Assembly (NCBI RefSeq): GCF_023921125.1
Contig: NZ_CP099466.1
Location: 1-64,000, forward strand
From: Arthrobacter caoxuetaonis
GTDB taxonomy: Bacteria > Actinomycetota > Actinomycetes > Actinomycetales > Micrococcaceae
Direction of reading: 5' to 3'
DNA length: 64,000 nt
Shown here: in pieces, positions 45,836-56,940 of the stretch
How positions within the stretch are numbered: position 1 is the stretch's first letter
Layout: each line of letters opens with the position of its first letter
Notes under the pieces: generated by a model
Database searches by the model: none
The model's input: the letters and a program-made list of their open reading frames with translations, nothing else
Told to the model about the DNA's origin: nothing
Program-made: the position numbers and the translations under genes

Positions 45836-47064
45836 CTCTTCGCCTGCGTGGAATATTCCGTCCACGGAACATTCCAGTCCCCGTAGCCGTCCCACATGGC
45901 TGCGGGGCCAACGCCGGTGTTCAATACCTGCACCAGGTCCCCCGGTTCGAAGGTGTCGTAGAAGTACTTCGCCCCTTCAGGTGACATGCCGATGCAGCCG
46001 TGGGAGACGTTGATGACGCCGAGTGCGCCCATGGCCCCGGGCAGCGCCTGATGGACAAAGACGCCGCTGTTGGTCAGGCGGCTTGCCCAGGATGCGTCGA
46101 ACGGTTCGTAGTAGGCGGGGTCTCCCGGCTTCAGCCCAATGCTCTCGGCCCGGAACGGCAGCGTCGAATGCTGGGACATGACCACCTGGTAGCCGCTGGG
46201 GGAAGGCCATTCCGAGTCGCCCAGGGTTACGGGGAACGAACGGGTGAGCTGCCCGTCAATAAAGACCTGCATGGTCTTGGTCAGGTTATCCACGACGGCA
46301 ACGCGGCTGTTATGGACCTGGAAGGTCCGCTTTTCGTTGAAGTTGCCGATCATCGAGTTTCCGAAATCGACACCGAACAGCTTCATGTCCACGGTCACGG
46401 TGGAGTTTGGTTCCCAGAATGTTTCCGGCCGGTAGCGTGCCTTGTTATCCGAAATCCAATAGAAGGCGCCAACCTGCCCGCTGGTGCTGGTGACCGTGAT
46501 GGCAGCTTCGACGGCTTCCTTATTCAGCACAGGTTCACTGAAATTGATCTCGATCGGATGCCCGACGCCGACGACGGACTGGTCCAGCGGACCCATAAAG
46601 GCGTTGGCTTCATTCGGCGGGGTGACGGTGTGAAAGGCCTGCGATGAAGTCTTCGTCTCGCCGTTGGAATCCGCCAGCGTGAACGTGAAGGTGTACCGGG
46701 TGTTGAAAGCCAGGGGCTCTGATGCTGCCCATTCTGTCCGGTTCCCGGCGAATTCGCCGGGAACGTCCTCACCGCCGGCTTCCGGGGCAAGGCTCACGGA
46801 TTCGATGGTGCCGTGCTGGACCTTCAAGGTGGGGACCGTTACCGGATTGACCTCGACTGCGGCATCTGCGGGTTCGGCGGTGAATTCAACCGGGATGGCA
46901 GGTTCGGCCGGCTTACTGGGCGACGGAGCGGACCCAGGTGCCTGCGCGGTGGTTCCGCCGTCGAACGCGCCGGTGGCAGCTGCCACGCCGGCGGCGCCGC
47001 CGATGACCAGGACCCCGGCCGCAGCGGCCAGGATCCACCGCTTACGGCTGCTCTTTTCCTGCAA
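45832..47064 (-). CDS. L,D-transpeptidase (YkuD) with Ig-like domains
   Basis: A 410-residue secreted or membrane-bound enzyme that makes 3-3 cross-links in peptidoglycan. Positive residues and a hydrophobic segment (about 10-32) form a signal anchor. Ig-like domains (about 50-240) follow, and the YkuD domain near the C-terminus contains the catalytic SHGC (354-357) with VFVHQALPGAMG before it. The layout matches the mycobacterial LdtMt group. Codons for Cys357 and its motif are intact, so it should be active. It converges with the small membrane gene. Confidence 0.92.
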   Translation of the reverse strand: MQEKSSRKRWILAAAAGVLVIGGAAGVAAATGAFDGGTTAQAPGSAPSPSKPAEPAIPVEFTAEPADAAVEVNPVTVPTLKVQHGTIESVSLAPEAGGEDVPGEFAGNRTEWAASEPLAFNTRYTFTFTLADSNGETKTSSQAFHTVTPPNEANAFMGPLDQSVVGVGHPIEINFSEPVLNKEAVEAAITVTSTSGQVGAFYWISDNKARYRPETFWEPNSTVTVDMKLFGVDFGNSMIGNFNEKRTFQVHNSRVAVVDNLTKTMQVFIDGQLTRSFPVTLGDSEWPSPSGYQVVMSQHSTLPFRAESIGLKPGDPAYYEPFDASWASRLTNSGVFVHQALPGAMGALGVINVSHGCIGMSPEGAKYFYDTFEPGDLVQVLNTGVGPAAMWDGYGDWNVPWTEYSTQAKS

Positions 47065-47136
47065 TGTTCAATCCCCTTGGTTCTGTTTGGCTGAAGTCAT
47101 ACTACGTGAGCGAGACTGTTCGGCGGCATGGCTGCG

Positions 47137-49401
47137 TCATCCCCGGACCTCGCCGGCCGTTTCCCCGGACAGTGCGTGGGCCACCAGCGGTCCCAGGGAC
47201 ACAGCACCGGCAGCGGACAGATGGTAGGCATCGGCGTAGAGCGGTGTGCTGCCCACGAAGGAGGGGCAGCGTCCGTCAACGCAGAACCACGCGGTGGTGT
47301 CTATCCACCGAACGTCGGGGTTTCCGGCCGTGGCGGCGCGGGCTTCGAGCGCCGCCCGGTCACCGTGTCCTTCCGGAAGGGCCTGCTCGCAGTCCTTCGG
47401 GCTGCTGAACCTGGTGGCGCACTGTGCCGGATCCTTTGCTTCCGGCGGTGCCCCCAGGACCAGGGTCCGTTGCGCCTTTGACGCCAGCCGCTCATGGATT
47501 CGCTGCGTTCCGCTCTCCCACTCGGCGTCGGCGGCTTTCCCGGTGGCGCCGCTGGAGAGCGCCGGCTCGTAGCGGAACGATGCCATGAGCAGCACCTCCG
47601 GGCTCAGCTCGCCGATTCTCTGGACTGCCCAGTCCCGGAAGACCGGGCACTCGGGATAGGGGGCGCCGCCGATCCGCGTTTGGGCAACCTCGGCCGGAGT
47701 GCAGCCCGCAGCGGTGTAGACGTGGATCCGCCATTGTCCGGGGTCAAGGACAGCCCTCAGCGCGGGAAGATAGGCCATCGCCACCGAGTCCCCGTACAGG
47801 ACAAGGTCCCGGGATGCGCCGGGGTCCCCGTAGACGCAGTGCGCCGTGTTGGCGACGGGATCCGGGTTCCTGGCCTCATTGCTGCCAAGGCAGCCGTCCT
47901 GGATCCACTCAACCGGTTTCGCGTTGCGCCCGCCCTCGGTGAAGGATGCAGGATCCGGTGAGAGGGCCGGCCATTCCGGGCTCTGAAGGGCTGCGCGCAG
48001 GGCCGCGGTGTGGGCCGTCAGGGGATCCTGGGGTGCGGGGACGGTTTCGCCGGGAGTCTCCGCGGGAACGGGGGACTCCACGCTGGACGGCGCCGGAATC
48101 GGTACGGGCCGCTGCAGTGTTTCTGCCGCTGCCGGCGGCAGGCTGTCCTGCAGGGCAGTATCGATGGCGACCGCCGCCAGACCCGATGCCAGCAGGCCCG
48201 TTGCGGCGGCCATGGCGGCCAGCCGGGCCGGACGCGGTGCCGTGGCCGGCTGGAAGTAGCGCCGGCCCCGTTCACGCGCGGTGTACCGGGGCATCAGCCA
48301 GCGCGAGTGCCGGACGGGATCCTCTAGGAAGTGGAAGGAGAGACTGGCCAGCAGCAGCGACACCAGGAGGGCGGGCAGGGCAGGGGATTCCGGAAAGAGG
48401 GCGGTGAAGAAGACGATGACCGGGAAATGCCAGAGGTAGAGGGAATAGGAAATGCGTCCAACGTAGCGGCTGGCAGGATTCGTCAGGGGCCACATGATCC
48501 GGTTGTAGCCGTGCCCCGGGACACCCGTTCCGGCCGCGATGAGCAGGACGGTGGAGGCTACGGGAAGCAGTGCCCAGGGTCCGGGGAAAGTGCTTTGCGA
48601 CGACAGGACAGCGAAGGACAGGGCGAGGCCGCACAGTCCAATCCATCCGGCAACTGCCCGGAAGAGACCCGGCAGGCGGACAAGCCACGGTGCCGCGACC
48701 GCCAGCATGGCTCCGGCACCGAGTTCCCAGGCCCTGCTGAGGGTGGAGAAATACGCCGTCGTGGGCCGGTGCACGGTTTCCCACAGGGCAAAGACGAAGG
48801 TGAGCGCGCAGAAACCGGCGATCAGGGCGAGCAGCAGCACACGCATTCCGCGGTCGGTGCAGCGCAGCACCGCGGCCAGGGCGATGCCTGACATCAGCAG
48901 CCAGGGCCAGGCAAGGTAGAACTGTTCCTCAACGCCGAGGGACCAGAAATGCTGCAGCGGGGAAACTGCCGCTCCGGCGTTCAGATAGTCCGTCCCGGAC
49001 GCCGCAAAGCGCCAGTTGCCCAGGAAGAAGAAGGACCATACGGCGTCTTCGAGGATCGCCGCCGCGCGTCCGGGCCCAAACACCACGAAGGCGGCCGTGA
49101 CAGTGGTTGCGAGGACGGCCACCGCGGCGGGAACCAGCCTGCGGATCCGGCGGCGGTAGAAATCGCCGAGGGAGAGCCTCTCCGGAGAGGTAATGTCGCG
49201 CACCAGGATGGTGGTGATGAGGAAACCCGAAATGACAAAGAAGACGTCCACGCCGGCATAGCCGCCTGCCGGCCACGCATACAGGTGGTTTCCGAGCACG
49301 GCAGCCACCGCGACGGCGCGCAGGCCCTCGATGTCATACCGGAAGGCAGGGGCCGACCGTTGCTGCCGCGCCTGTGCACGGGTGGACGGTGGCAGGGACA
49401 C
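47137..49401 (-). CDS. OatA-like acyltransferase 3 / SGNH protein
   Basis: A 754-residue membrane protein. Residues about 20-380 are an acyltransferase-3 domain with ten or eleven membrane segments (DIEGLRAVAVAAVLGNH, GVDVFFVISGFLI). A Pro/Ser-rich linker follows, then a C-terminal SGNH domain with YGDSVAMAY (the serine) and a late DAYHLS (Asp/His pair). OatA-type proteins O-acetylate peptidoglycan or surface glycans, which blocks lysozyme. The acyl donor and acceptor here are not known. It lies 72 bases upstream of the L,D-transpeptidase start on the same strand. Confidence 0.88.
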   Translation of the reverse strand: MSLPPSTRAQARQQRSAPAFRYDIEGLRAVAVAAVLGNHLYAWPAGGYAGVDVFFVISGFLITTILVRDITSPERLSLGDFYRRRIRRLVPAAVAVLATTVTAAFVVFGPGRAAAILEDAVWSFFFLGNWRFAASGTDYLNAGAAVSPLQHFWSLGVEEQFYLAWPWLLMSGIALAAVLRCTDRGMRVLLLALIAGFCALTFVFALWETVHRPTTAYFSTLSRAWELGAGAMLAVAAPWLVRLPGLFRAVAGWIGLCGLALSFAVLSSQSTFPGPWALLPVASTVLLIAAGTGVPGHGYNRIMWPLTNPASRYVGRISYSLYLWHFPVIVFFTALFPESPALPALLVSLLLASLSFHFLEDPVRHSRWLMPRYTARERGRRYFQPATAPRPARLAAMAAATGLLASGLAAVAIDTALQDSLPPAAAETLQRPVPIPAPSSVESPVPAETPGETVPAPQDPLTAHTAALRAALQSPEWPALSPDPASFTEGGRNAKPVEWIQDGCLGSNEARNPDPVANTAHCVYGDPGASRDLVLYGDSVAMAYLPALRAVLDPGQWRIHVYTAAGCTPAEVAQTRIGGAPYPECPVFRDWAVQRIGELSPEVLLMASFRYEPALSSGATGKAADAEWESGTQRIHERLASKAQRTLVLGAPPEAKDPAQCATRFSSPKDCEQALPEGHGDRAALEARAATAGNPDVRWIDTTAWFCVDGRCPSFVGSTPLYADAYHLSAAGAVSLGPLVAHALSGETAGEVRG

Positions 49402-49527
49402 GTTGGACGCTTTCGGCAGGGGAGCGGGATTGGAACGAATCTAGCCCGCTGACCGGCTGCGCAGCCAATCCCCGCGCGGAGCAGGGAAAACTGGAATCAA
49501 ACCTTGACAAAGGGCCTGGGTGAAGCA

Positions 49528-51009
49528 TTACCCCAGTTCCGCCAGCCTGGCCGCCTGGCGGGTAATGTTCTTCGCCATGGACGGGAAGATCAACCCGTGG
49601 AAGGGATAGATCAGCCACCAGTACAGCCGTCCCAAAAGCCCCCGCGGAAAGTAGATGGCGCGCTGGCTGTAGACGCTTCCGCCGCCGTCGGGATCCACCC
49701 GAAGCTCCAGCCAGGCTTTGCCGGGGACCCGCATTTCCGCCCGCAGCCGCAGCAGCGTCCCGCGTTCGAGGAACTCCACCCGCCACCAGTCCACGACGTC
49801 GCCGGTAAAGAGTGTGGCCGGGTTCCGCCTTCCGCGGCTCAGCCCGGCACCGCCCACGGTTTTGTCCAGGACGCCGCGGATGGCCCAGGCCATCGGAAGG
49901 GAGTACCAGCCGTTGTTGCCGCCGATGCCTTCGATCACTTTCCATACGTGGCTGGAGTCAACATCGGAGCGGCGACGGCGCTGGTCCACGTAGACCGTCT
50001 GGCCGGCCCAGTCGGGGTCTGACGGAAGGGGCTCCGACGCGAGATCGGCCGCGCTGGAGGCGCTGGCCCACGTGGTCTCCACCTCGTTGCGTGCCTCTCT
50101 GCCCAGCGCCCGGGTGACGGCGTCGTGGTAGTTCGTCAGTCCGTTCTGCGGTTCCGGGATGTAGCCGTTGATGTCCCGTTCCTTCGCCACGGCATCGTGC
50201 TGGAGGGATTCAACCAGGGGCCGGGACATGGAGAGCGGGATGGGCGTTACCAGTGCCACCCACAGGCCGGCCAGCTTGGGTGCCGGGATGGGCAGGGCAT
50301 AAATCCGCCGCCGGGGCAGTCCTGCCACCTCCGCATAGCCGTTCATGATGTCGGCGTACTCCAGGACGTCGCCGGAGCCGAGGTCGAAGGTGCGGTTCAG
50401 GTTTTCGGGCAGGTCGACGGCGCGGGTCAGGTAGTGCAGGACGTCCCGTACGGCGATCGGCTCGATTTTCCGGCGCACCCAGCTCGGCGCGGGCATGACG
50501 GGCAGGGTCTCGGTCAGGTGCCGGATCATTTCGAACGACGCCGAGCCGGAACCGATCACCACCCCGGCCTGGAACACCACTGCGGGAACGGCCCCTCTGA
50601 GCAGGATCTCGCCGACGGCGGTCCTTGACGCCATGTGGGGTGAGAGCTCGCCCTCGGAGGGATGCAGGCCGCCCAGGTACACGATCCGCTTGACGCCGGC
50701 GGTCTCAGCGGCTTGGGCCACGATGGTGGCGATGTTCTCTTCCTGCGCGGCGAACCCTTTGCCCGAGGCCATGGAATGGACCAGGAAATACACCGTGTCG
50801 ATGTCTTGGAACGCGGAGTTGACGGAGTCCGCATCCGACAGGTCGCCCTGGACGATCTCGACGTCGTCGTGCCACGGGACATCGTTCAGCTTGTCGGGTG
50901 AGCGGACCAGCACCCGCACGTCGTGCCCGTCCGCGAGGAGCAGCGGCACCAGCCGCCCGCCGATGTAGCCGGTTGCTCCAGTGACCAGGACCCGCTGCGT
51001 GTCAGTCAT
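49528..51009 (-). CDS. SDR-type NAD(P)-binding protein with DUF2867
   Basis: A 493-residue protein. The N-terminal Rossmann fold (about 1-250) has VLVTGATGYIGGRLVPLL, the NADP-binding motif. The C-terminal part (about 330-490) is a DUF2867 domain (SSHVWKVIEGIGGNNGWYS, DVVDWWRVE, FPRGLLGRLYWWLIYPFH). Such proteins look like atypical short-chain dehydrogenases or epimerases; no substrate is known. The ATG at 51009 is chosen because it begins the fold, while an upstream frame adds unconserved residues. It is divergent from ligD, with a 132-base gap. Confidence 0.88.
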   Translation of the reverse strand: MTDTQRVLVTGATGYIGGRLVPLLLADGHDVRVLVRSPDKLNDVPWHDDVEIVQGDLSDADSVNSAFQDIDTVYFLVHSMASGKGFAAQEENIATIVAQAAETAGVKRIVYLGGLHPSEGELSPHMASRTAVGEILLRGAVPAVVFQAGVVIGSGSASFEMIRHLTETLPVMPAPSWVRRKIEPIAVRDVLHYLTRAVDLPENLNRTFDLGSGDVLEYADIMNGYAEVAGLPRRRIYALPIPAPKLAGLWVALVTPIPLSMSRPLVESLQHDAVAKERDINGYIPEPQNGLTNYHDAVTRALGREARNEVETTWASASSAADLASEPLPSDPDWAGQTVYVDQRRRRSDVDSSHVWKVIEGIGGNNGWYSLPMAWAIRGVLDKTVGGAGLSRGRRNPATLFTGDVVDWWRVEFLERGTLLRLRAEMRVPGKAWLELRVDPDGGGSVYSQRAIYFPRGLLGRLYWWLIYPFHGLIFPSMAKNITRQAARLAELG

Positions 51010-51141
51010 TTCCCCAACATACACACGATGCCTGCGTGCCGGAGGTCCCTGCGCGAACCCGTCCCAAAAGCCCCGCAACATTTTGTAAGCATGCTGATGG
51101 CTACTGGAAATCGGCTGCTAATCCCGGTAAGACTAGGGGGC

Positions 51142-53748
51142 ATGGCAACTACGGGAACGGCCCCGAAGCAGCGGGAAACAGTCAACGTGGACGGACACCG
51201 CCTGCGCCTGACCTCGCTGGACAAGGTGCTCTACCCCGAAACCGGTACCACCAAAGCGGATGTGCTGTCCTACTATGCCGCCATTGCGGACACCCTGATT
51301 CCGTACGCCCGCAACCGGCCCGCCACCCGCAAGCGCTGGGTCAACGGCGTCGGAACTCCGCAGAAGCCCGGGCAGGTCTTCTTCCAGAAGAACATCGACG
51401 ACTCCGCGCCCAGTTGGGTGAAGCGCAACGCCATTGAGCACAAGGAGAGCACGAACGTCTATCCGCTGGTCAATGACCTGGCCACGCTGACCTGGCTGGC
51501 CCAGCTGGCTGCCCTGGAAATCCACGTCCCGCAGTGGCAGTTCGGGCCGCGGGGAGGAAAGCAGAATCCGGACCGGCTGGTCCTGGACCTGGATCCCGGG
51601 GAAGGCGCCTCGCTGGCGCAGTGCGCCGAGGTAGCCCGCCTGGCCCGGGGCATCCTCACCGACATGGGGCTCGACGCCCGCCCGGTCACCAGCGGTTCCA
51701 AGGGCATCCACCTTTACGCTGCCCTGGATCAAAAGCAGACGTCGGATGAGGTGAGCGCCGTCGCGCATGAATTGGCGCGGGCGCTGGAAGCTGACCACCC
51801 GGACCTGGTGGTGAGCGACATGAAGAAGACGCTGCGCAAGGGCAAGGTGCTGGTGGATTGGAGCCAGAACAACGCCAACAAGACCACCATTTGCCCGTAC
51901 TCGCTGCGCGGACGGTTCCGCCCGACGGTCGCCGCGCCGCGGACCTGGGCGGAACTGGAGGACCCCGACCTGGCGCAGCTGGACTATGAGCAGGTCCTGG
52001 AGCGGGTGGACACCCTGGGGGATCCGCTGGCCGGAATGCACTCCGGACAGGCGGATGCCGGCGACCTTGACGCGTCGACGGCACCGGACAGGCTCCACAA
52101 GTACCGCAGCATGCGCGATGCCGCAAAGACACCGGAGCCCGTTCCGGAAGAAGCGCCCAAGGCCGTGGAGGGCGACGGCAACAGCTTCGTCATCCAGGAG
52201 CACCACGCCAGGCGGCTGCACTGGGACTTCCGGCTGGAGCGCGACGGCGTCCTGGTCTCCTGGGCAGTTCCCAAAGGCCCGCCCACTACGCCGAACAGAA
52301 ACCACCTGGCGGTGCAGACAGAGGACCATCCGCTGGATTACGGCGGCTTCTCAGGTACCATTCCCAAGGGTGAATACGGTGCCGGTGAAGTGACGATCTG
52401 GGACCACGGCACCTATGACACGGAAAAATGGCGCCCGGACAAGGAAGTCATTGTCACCGTGCACGGCCAGCCCGACGGCGGCCTGGCCCGGGACGGTGCG
52501 GCGGACCGGCGATTTGCCTTCATCCATACCGGCGGCGAGGACGGCAAGAACAATTGGCTCCTGCACCTGATGAAGGACCAGCGCCCGGCGGAAGCTCCGG
52601 AGACAGGAGGGGGCTCGGAGTCTGCGGCCAAGCGGACCCCGTCCACGAAACGCGCCACGTCCACTCCGAACCCTGCAGAGGCAGTGAAGACCGCGGCCAA
52701 AGCCCGGCCGGACCCGCTGCCGCTTCCGGACGCTTCGGCGGTCAGGCAGGACATCAAGGACTCCGGCATGCCGTCCCTGAAACCCATGCTCGCCACGCTG
52801 GGTTCCAAGGCGGATATCAACGACGACGCCGACTGGGCGTTCGAGATGAAATGGGACGGTGTGCGGGCGATCGCCGAAGTGACCCCGGAGGGCACCCGGC
52901 TGATCAGCCGCAACGGCAACGACATGACCGTGGCGTACCCCGAACTGCAGGAACTCGGCCGCTCGCTGAACGGTGGGCGGGCGGTGCTGGACGGGGAGAT
53001 CGTGGCACTGAACAAGGCAGGACGCCCGGACTTCGGCCTGCTCCAGCCGCGCATGCACCTGACCCGCGCCCGCGACGCGGAAGCCGCGGCAGCCAAGACT
53101 CCGGTGCAGTTCATGATCTTCGACCTGCTCTGGCTGGACGGGAACTCCCTGCTGGAGCTCAGCTGGGAACAGCGCCGCGAAATCCTGGAACAGGCCGTGG
53201 AATCCAGCGACGACGGCGGGCATATCCAGGTTCCGCCCGCCCTGGACCTGGGCATGGAGGACGCCGTCGAGGCCAGCAAGGAACTGGGGCTTGAGGGCGT
53301 CATGGCCAAGCGCCGTTCAGCGGACTACTCAGCCGGCATCCGTTCGCGCAGCTGGATCAAGCTGAAGAACCAGTTCAGCCAGGAAGTAGTCATAGTGGGC
53401 TGGCGGCCGGGCCAGGGCAACCGGGCCAACAAAGTCGGGTCCCTGCTGGTGGCAGTGCCGGACGGAACCGAGCTGCAGTACATCGGCCGGGTCGGCTCCG
53501 GGCTGAGCGAGAAGGACCTCGCCCTGGTGGGCTCCCGGCTGAAGAAACTCTCCCGCAAGACCGCTCCGCTGGACGACGTGCCCCGGGCCGACGCCTCCGA
53601 CGCGCACTGGGTCCGCCCGGTCCTGGTGGGTGAGGTGACCTACGCGGAGCGGACGGGCACCGGCAAGCTCCGGCACCCGGTGTGGCGCGGGCTGCGGCCG
53701 GACAAACGGCCCTCCGACGTCGTACCGGAAATTCCCGCACCGTCCTAG
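51142..53748 (+). CDS. ligD: ATP-dependent DNA ligase LigD (Pol-PE-Lig)
   Basis: An 868-residue three-domain repair enzyme for non-homologous end joining. The polymerase (primase-like) domain spans about 10-300 with metal-binding Asp149 and Asp151 (LDLDPGEG). The phosphoesterase domain begins near residue 349 ([18 protein letters not shown], seen as [10 protein letters not shown]). The ligase domain has the adenylation lysine Lys570 (EMKWDGVRA). The order POL-PE-LIG is that of mycobacteria, not the LIG-PE-POL order of Pseudomonas. It works with Ku, encoded at 38.4-39.3 kb. The ATG at 51142 begins the conserved start; an earlier in-frame codon would overlap the SDR gene. Confidence 0.94.
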   Translation: MATTGTAPKQRETVNVDGHRLRLTSLDKVLYPETGTTKADVLSYYAAIADTLIPYARNRPATRKRWVNGVGTPQKPGQVFFQKNIDDSAPSWVKRNAIEHKESTNVYPLVNDLATLTWLAQLAALEIHVPQWQFGPRGGKQNPDRLVLDLDPGEGASLAQCAEVARLARGILTDMGLDARPVTSGSKGIHLYAALDQKQTSDEVSAVAHELARALEADHPDLVVSDMKKTLRKGKVLVDWSQNNANKTTICPYSLRGRFRPTVAAPRTWAELEDPDLAQLDYEQVLERVDTLGDPLAGMHSGQADAGDLDASTAPDRLHKYRSMRDAAKTPEPVPEEAPKAVEGDGNSFVIQEHHARRLHWDFRLERDGVLVSWAVPKGPPTTPNRNHLAVQTEDHPLDYGGFSGTIPKGEYGAGEVTIWDHGTYDTEKWRPDKEVIVTVHGQPDGGLARDGAADRRFAFIHTGGEDGKNNWLLHLMKDQRPAEAPETGGGSESAAKRTPSTKRATSTPNPAEAVKTAAKARPDPLPLPDASAVRQDIKDSGMPSLKPMLATLGSKADINDDADWAFEMKWDGVRAIAEVTPEGTRLISRNGNDMTVAYPELQELGRSLNGGRAVLDGEIVALNKAGRPDFGLLQPRMHLTRARDAEAAAAKTPVQFMIFDLLWLDGNSLLELSWEQRREILEQAVESSDDGGHIQVPPALDLGMEDAVEASKELGLEGVMAKRRSADYSAGIRSRSWIKLKNQFSQEVVIVGWRPGQGNRANKVGSLLVAVPDGTELQYIGRVGSGLSEKDLALVGSRLKKLSRKTAPLDDVPRADASDAHWVRPVLVGEVTYAERTGTGKLRHPVWRGLRPDKRPSDVVPEIPAPS

Positions 53749-53806
53749 GGCAACCGCCTGGGACAGCCAAGAACGTCCACCACCCCCAACCGGGAGGAAC
53801 GCAGCA

Positions 53807-56284
53807 ATGACCGATACCCGAACCCCTGAAGATCGACTGCCCGGAACGGCACTGCCGCCCCAGGACCAGCTGCAGGCGGTGGATGCGTGGTGGCGGGCGG
53901 CCAACTACCTCTCCGCCGGCCAAATCTACCTGCGGGACAATCCGTTGCTGCGCCGGCCGCTTGAACCGGGCGATGTGAAGGCCCGCCTGCTGGGACACTG
54001 GGGAACCACCCCCGGCCTGAACTTCATCTACGCGCACCTGAACCGGCTGATCAATGAGACCGGCCAGCAGTTCCTGTTCATTACCGGCCCGGGCCACGGC
54101 GGCCCGGCCAATGTTGCGAACGCCTGGCTGGAAGGGACCTACTCGGAGATCTACAGCCACGTCGGCGAGGACGAGGACGGGCTGCATACGCTGTTCAAGC
54201 AGTTCTCCTATCCCGGTGGTGTGCCCAGCCATGCGGCGCCGGAAACGCCCGGGTCCATCCATGAGGGCGGCGAGCTGGGCTACTCGCTGGCGCACGCCTA
54301 TGGCGCCGTCTTCGACAACCCGGACCTGGTGGCGGCCACGGTCATTGGCGACGGCGAGGCCGAGACCGGGCCGCTGGCCGCTTCCTGGCATTCCAACAGC
54401 TTCCTGGACCCAGCCGCGGACGGAGCGGTCCTGCCGATCCTGCACCTGAACGGCTACAAAATCGCGAACCCCACCGTGCTCTCCCGGATGCCCGAATCCC
54501 AGCTGGTGAAGCTGCTCGAAGGCTACGGTTACCGCCCGCACTTCGTGACCGTGACGGACCCGGACGCCATAATGACCGCGCATGAGGACTTCGCCGCGGC
54601 GCTGCGCACCTGCCTGTCAGAGATCCACGCGATCCAGGAGCCGTACCGGTCCGGCGAGAAGCAGGCCGTTCCGGCCGACGCTCCGGTTGCCGGCGACGTC
54701 GACCCCCACGCCCCGCGCTGGCCCATGATCGTTCTCCGTTCCCCCAAGGGCTGGACCGGTCCGCGGGAAGTGGACGGCAAACCCGTGGAAGGCACCTGGC
54801 GGGCGCACCAGGTGCCGCTGTCCGAGGTACACGACAACCCGGAACACCTCACCCAGCTTCAGGACTGGCTGCAGTCCTACCGTCCGGAGGAACTGTTCGA
54901 CGGCGACGGCCGCCTACGCGGCGAAATCGCGGCCCTGGCCCCGGCCGGCAACCTGCGCATGAGCGCCACTCCGTATGCGAACGGCGGCCGTCTGCTCCAG
55001 GACCTGCGCCTGCCCGCCTACGCGGACTTCGCCGTCGCGATTGAGGAGCCGGGCGGGGAACGCGTGAGCCCCATGCTGAACCTCGGAAAGTACCTGGCAG
55101 AGATCATCCGGCTAAACCCGGAGAACTTCCGGATCTTTGGCCCGGATGAGACCGCCTCCAACCGGCTGCAGGAGGTTTACGGGGTCACGGACAAGGTGTG
55201 GCAGCAGCGGATCGAGGCTGTGGACGAACATCTGGCCCGCAGCGGCCGGGTGGTGGAGGTGCTCAGCGAACACCTCTGCGAGGGCTGGCTGGAAGGCTAT
55301 CTGCTCACCGGCCGGCATGGCGTTTTTAACTGCTACGAAGCCTTCGTCCACATTGTCGATTCGATGTTCAACCAGCACGCCAAGTGGCTGAAGGTCAGCA
55401 GGGAGCTGCCCTGGCGGCAGCCCATCGCGTCACTGAACTACCTGCTCTCCAGCCATGTCTGGCAGCAGGACCACAACGGGTTCTCGCATCAGGATCCGGG
55501 GTTCATCGACCACGTGGTGAACAAGAAAGCCGACGTGATCCGGGTGTACCTGCCGCCGGATGCCAACACGCTGCTGGCCGTCACGCAGCACATCCTCGGG
55601 ACACGGGACCGGGTGAACGTGGTGGTCTCCGGCAAGCAGCCGGCGCCCGTGTGGCTGGATCCGGAAGAGGCCAAGCTGCACGTCAAACGCGGTATCGGCG
55701 TCTGGGACTTCGCCGGCAGCGAAGATGAGTCCCCCGGCGTGAAGCCGGATCCCGACGTAGTCATGGGCTGTGCAGGGGATGTGCCCACCCTTGAAACCAT
55801 CGCTGCCGCCGCACTGCTGAAGGAACGGCTGCCGCAGCTGCGGATCCGCGTGGTGAACGTAGTGGACCTTATGCGGCTGCAGGATTCCACCGAGCATCCG
55901 CACGGGCTCTCCGACCGGGACTTCGACACCCTGTTCACGAAGGACAGGCCCGTGGTTTTCGCCTATCACGGCTATCCGTGGCTGATTCACCGCCTGACGT
56001 ACCGCCGCACCAACCATTCCAACCTGCACGTGCGCGGCTACAAGGAAGAGGGCACCACCACCACGCCGTTTGACATGGCAATGCTGAACCAGATTGACCG
56101 GTTCCAGCTGGCCATCGACGTGCTGGACCGCGTACCGTCGCTGGGGTCCACCCAGGCCGGCTTCCGGCAGTGGCTGCAGGACGAGCGGCAGCGGTGCCGC
56201 CAGTACACCCGGGACGAGGGGCAGGACCCGCCGTTCATCAGCGGCTGGACGCTCGAAGAGGCCCAGCGTTCAACGCAAGACTAG
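53807..56284 (+). CDS. Xylulose-5-phosphate/fructose-6-phosphate phosphoketolase
   Basis: An 825-residue thiamine diphosphate enzyme that splits xylulose 5-phosphate (or fructose 6-phosphate) with phosphate into acetyl phosphate and a shorter sugar phosphate. [25 protein letters not shown] (seen as [17 protein letters not shown]) and [19 protein letters not shown] are TPP-binding and metal motifs. The C-terminal part [26 protein letters not shown] is also typical. GGGAGGAACGCAGCA is a strong Shine-Dalgarno region. It provides a bypass from the pentose phosphate pathway to acetate, relevant if the upstream gnd copy is broken. Confidence 0.95.
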   Translation: MTDTRTPEDRLPGTALPPQDQLQAVDAWWRAANYLSAGQIYLRDNPLLRRPLEPGDVKARLLGHWGTTPGLNFIYAHLNRLINETGQQFLFITGPGHGGPANVANAWLEGTYSEIYSHVGEDEDGLHTLFKQFSYPGGVPSHAAPETPGSIHEGGELGYSLAHAYGAVFDNPDLVAATVIGDGEAETGPLAASWHSNSFLDPAADGAVLPILHLNGYKIANPTVLSRMPESQLVKLLEGYGYRPHFVTVTDPDAIMTAHEDFAAALRTCLSEIHAIQEPYRSGEKQAVPADAPVAGDVDPHAPRWPMIVLRSPKGWTGPREVDGKPVEGTWRAHQVPLSEVHDNPEHLTQLQDWLQSYRPEELFDGDGRLRGEIAALAPAGNLRMSATPYANGGRLLQDLRLPAYADFAVAIEEPGGERVSPMLNLGKYLAEIIRLNPENFRIFGPDETASNRLQEVYGVTDKVWQQRIEAVDEHLARSGRVVEVLSEHLCEGWLEGYLLTGRHGVFNCYEAFVHIVDSMFNQHAKWLKVSRELPWRQPIASLNYLLSSHVWQQDHNGFSHQDPGFIDHVVNKKADVIRVYLPPDANTLLAVTQHILGTRDRVNVVVSGKQPAPVWLDPEEAKLHVKRGIGVWDFAGSEDESPGVKPDPDVVMGCAGDVPTLETIAAAALLKERLPQLRIRVVNVVDLMRLQDSTEHPHGLSDRDFDTLFTKDRPVVFAYHGYPWLIHRLTYRRTNHSNLHVRGYKEEGTTTTPFDMAMLNQIDRFQLAIDVLDRVPSLGSTQAGFRQWLQDERQRCRQYTRDEGQDPPFISGWTLEEAQRSTQD

Positions 56285-56342
56285 GTTTCCCGCGGGCTAC
56301 CGCCCGCCGGGATGGCATGATCCGTCTACACGAAGGAGCACT

Positions 56343-56810
56343 ATGTCCAACGAACAGTCGACCATTTCCGTATCCCGCGTCATCGACGCACCGGCAGGGG
56401 ACATCTTCCACCTGCTCTCCAACCCTGAGCGGCACCACGAGCTGGACGGTTCGGGCATGGTGGTTTCGGATGAGAAGACCGACCGCATCGCCAAGGTCGG
56501 CGATGTGTTCACCATGAACATGAACAACTCCAAGATGGGCGAGTACAAGACGGACAACCACGTCACAGGCTTCGACCACAACAAGCTCCTGGCCTGGAAG
56601 ACTGCCGTTGCGGGCACGGAGCCCGCTGGTTGGGAATGGATGTGGGAGCTGGCTTCCATGGGGCCGGATTCCACCGAAGTGACCCTGACCTATGACTGGA
56701 GCAAGGTCACGGACAAGGAGACCCTGAAAAAGGTGTCCTTCCCGATGGTCAGCAAGGAAGAGCTGGAAGCCTCGCTGAACAAGCTCGCGGCTGCGGTTTC
56801 CGGCTCCTGA
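56343..56810 (+). CDS. SRPBCC family protein
   Basis: A 155-residue soluble protein with the START/Bet v1-like fold: STISVSRVIDAPAGDIFHLL (strand and helix start), LDGSGMVV, and a long C-terminal helix (EELEASLNKLAAAV). The ATG at 56343 is preceded by AAGGAG. Ligand and partner are unknown. It follows phosphoketolase with 58 bases between. It is a separate subgroup from the SRPBCC protein at 31.7 kb. Confidence 0.85.
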   Translation: MSNEQSTISVSRVIDAPAGDIFHLLSNPERHHELDGSGMVVSDEKTDRIAKVGDVFTMNMNNSKMGEYKTDNHVTGFDHNKLLAWKTAVAGTEPAGWEWMWELASMGPDSTEVTLTYDWSKVTDKETLKKVSFPMVSKEELEASLNKLAAAVSGS

Positions 56811-56820
56811 CCCCCCGCCG

Positions 56821-56872
56821 AGAGGCCAGTTACGGCTCTTATGAGGCGTGAAACGAGCCGTAACTGGCCTCT
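56821..56872. repeat. Long perfect inverted repeat with 16-base loop
   Basis: AGAGGCCAGTTACGGCTC (56821-56838) and its exact complement (56855-56872) are separated by 16 bases. This 18-bp stem has no U-tract and a larger loop than the terminators in this window, so it could be a REP-like element or simply a terminator for the SRPBCC gene. I saw no second copy in the window. Confidence 0.55.
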
Positions 56873-56882
56873 CGAATGACGA

Positions 56883-56922
56883 CGGCGGCCGGTTCCCTTC
56901 CGGAGAAGGGAGCCGGCCGCCG
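56883..56922. terminator. Terminator hairpin downstream of the SDR gene
   Basis: CGGCGGCCGG plus CCCTTC pairs with GAAGGG plus CCGGCCGCCG (one two-base internal mismatch) around a four-base loop. It lies 19 bases from the stop of the leftward SDR gene at 56941. Confidence 0.7.
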
Positions 56923-56940
56923 CCGTTGTGTTTGGTGCGG

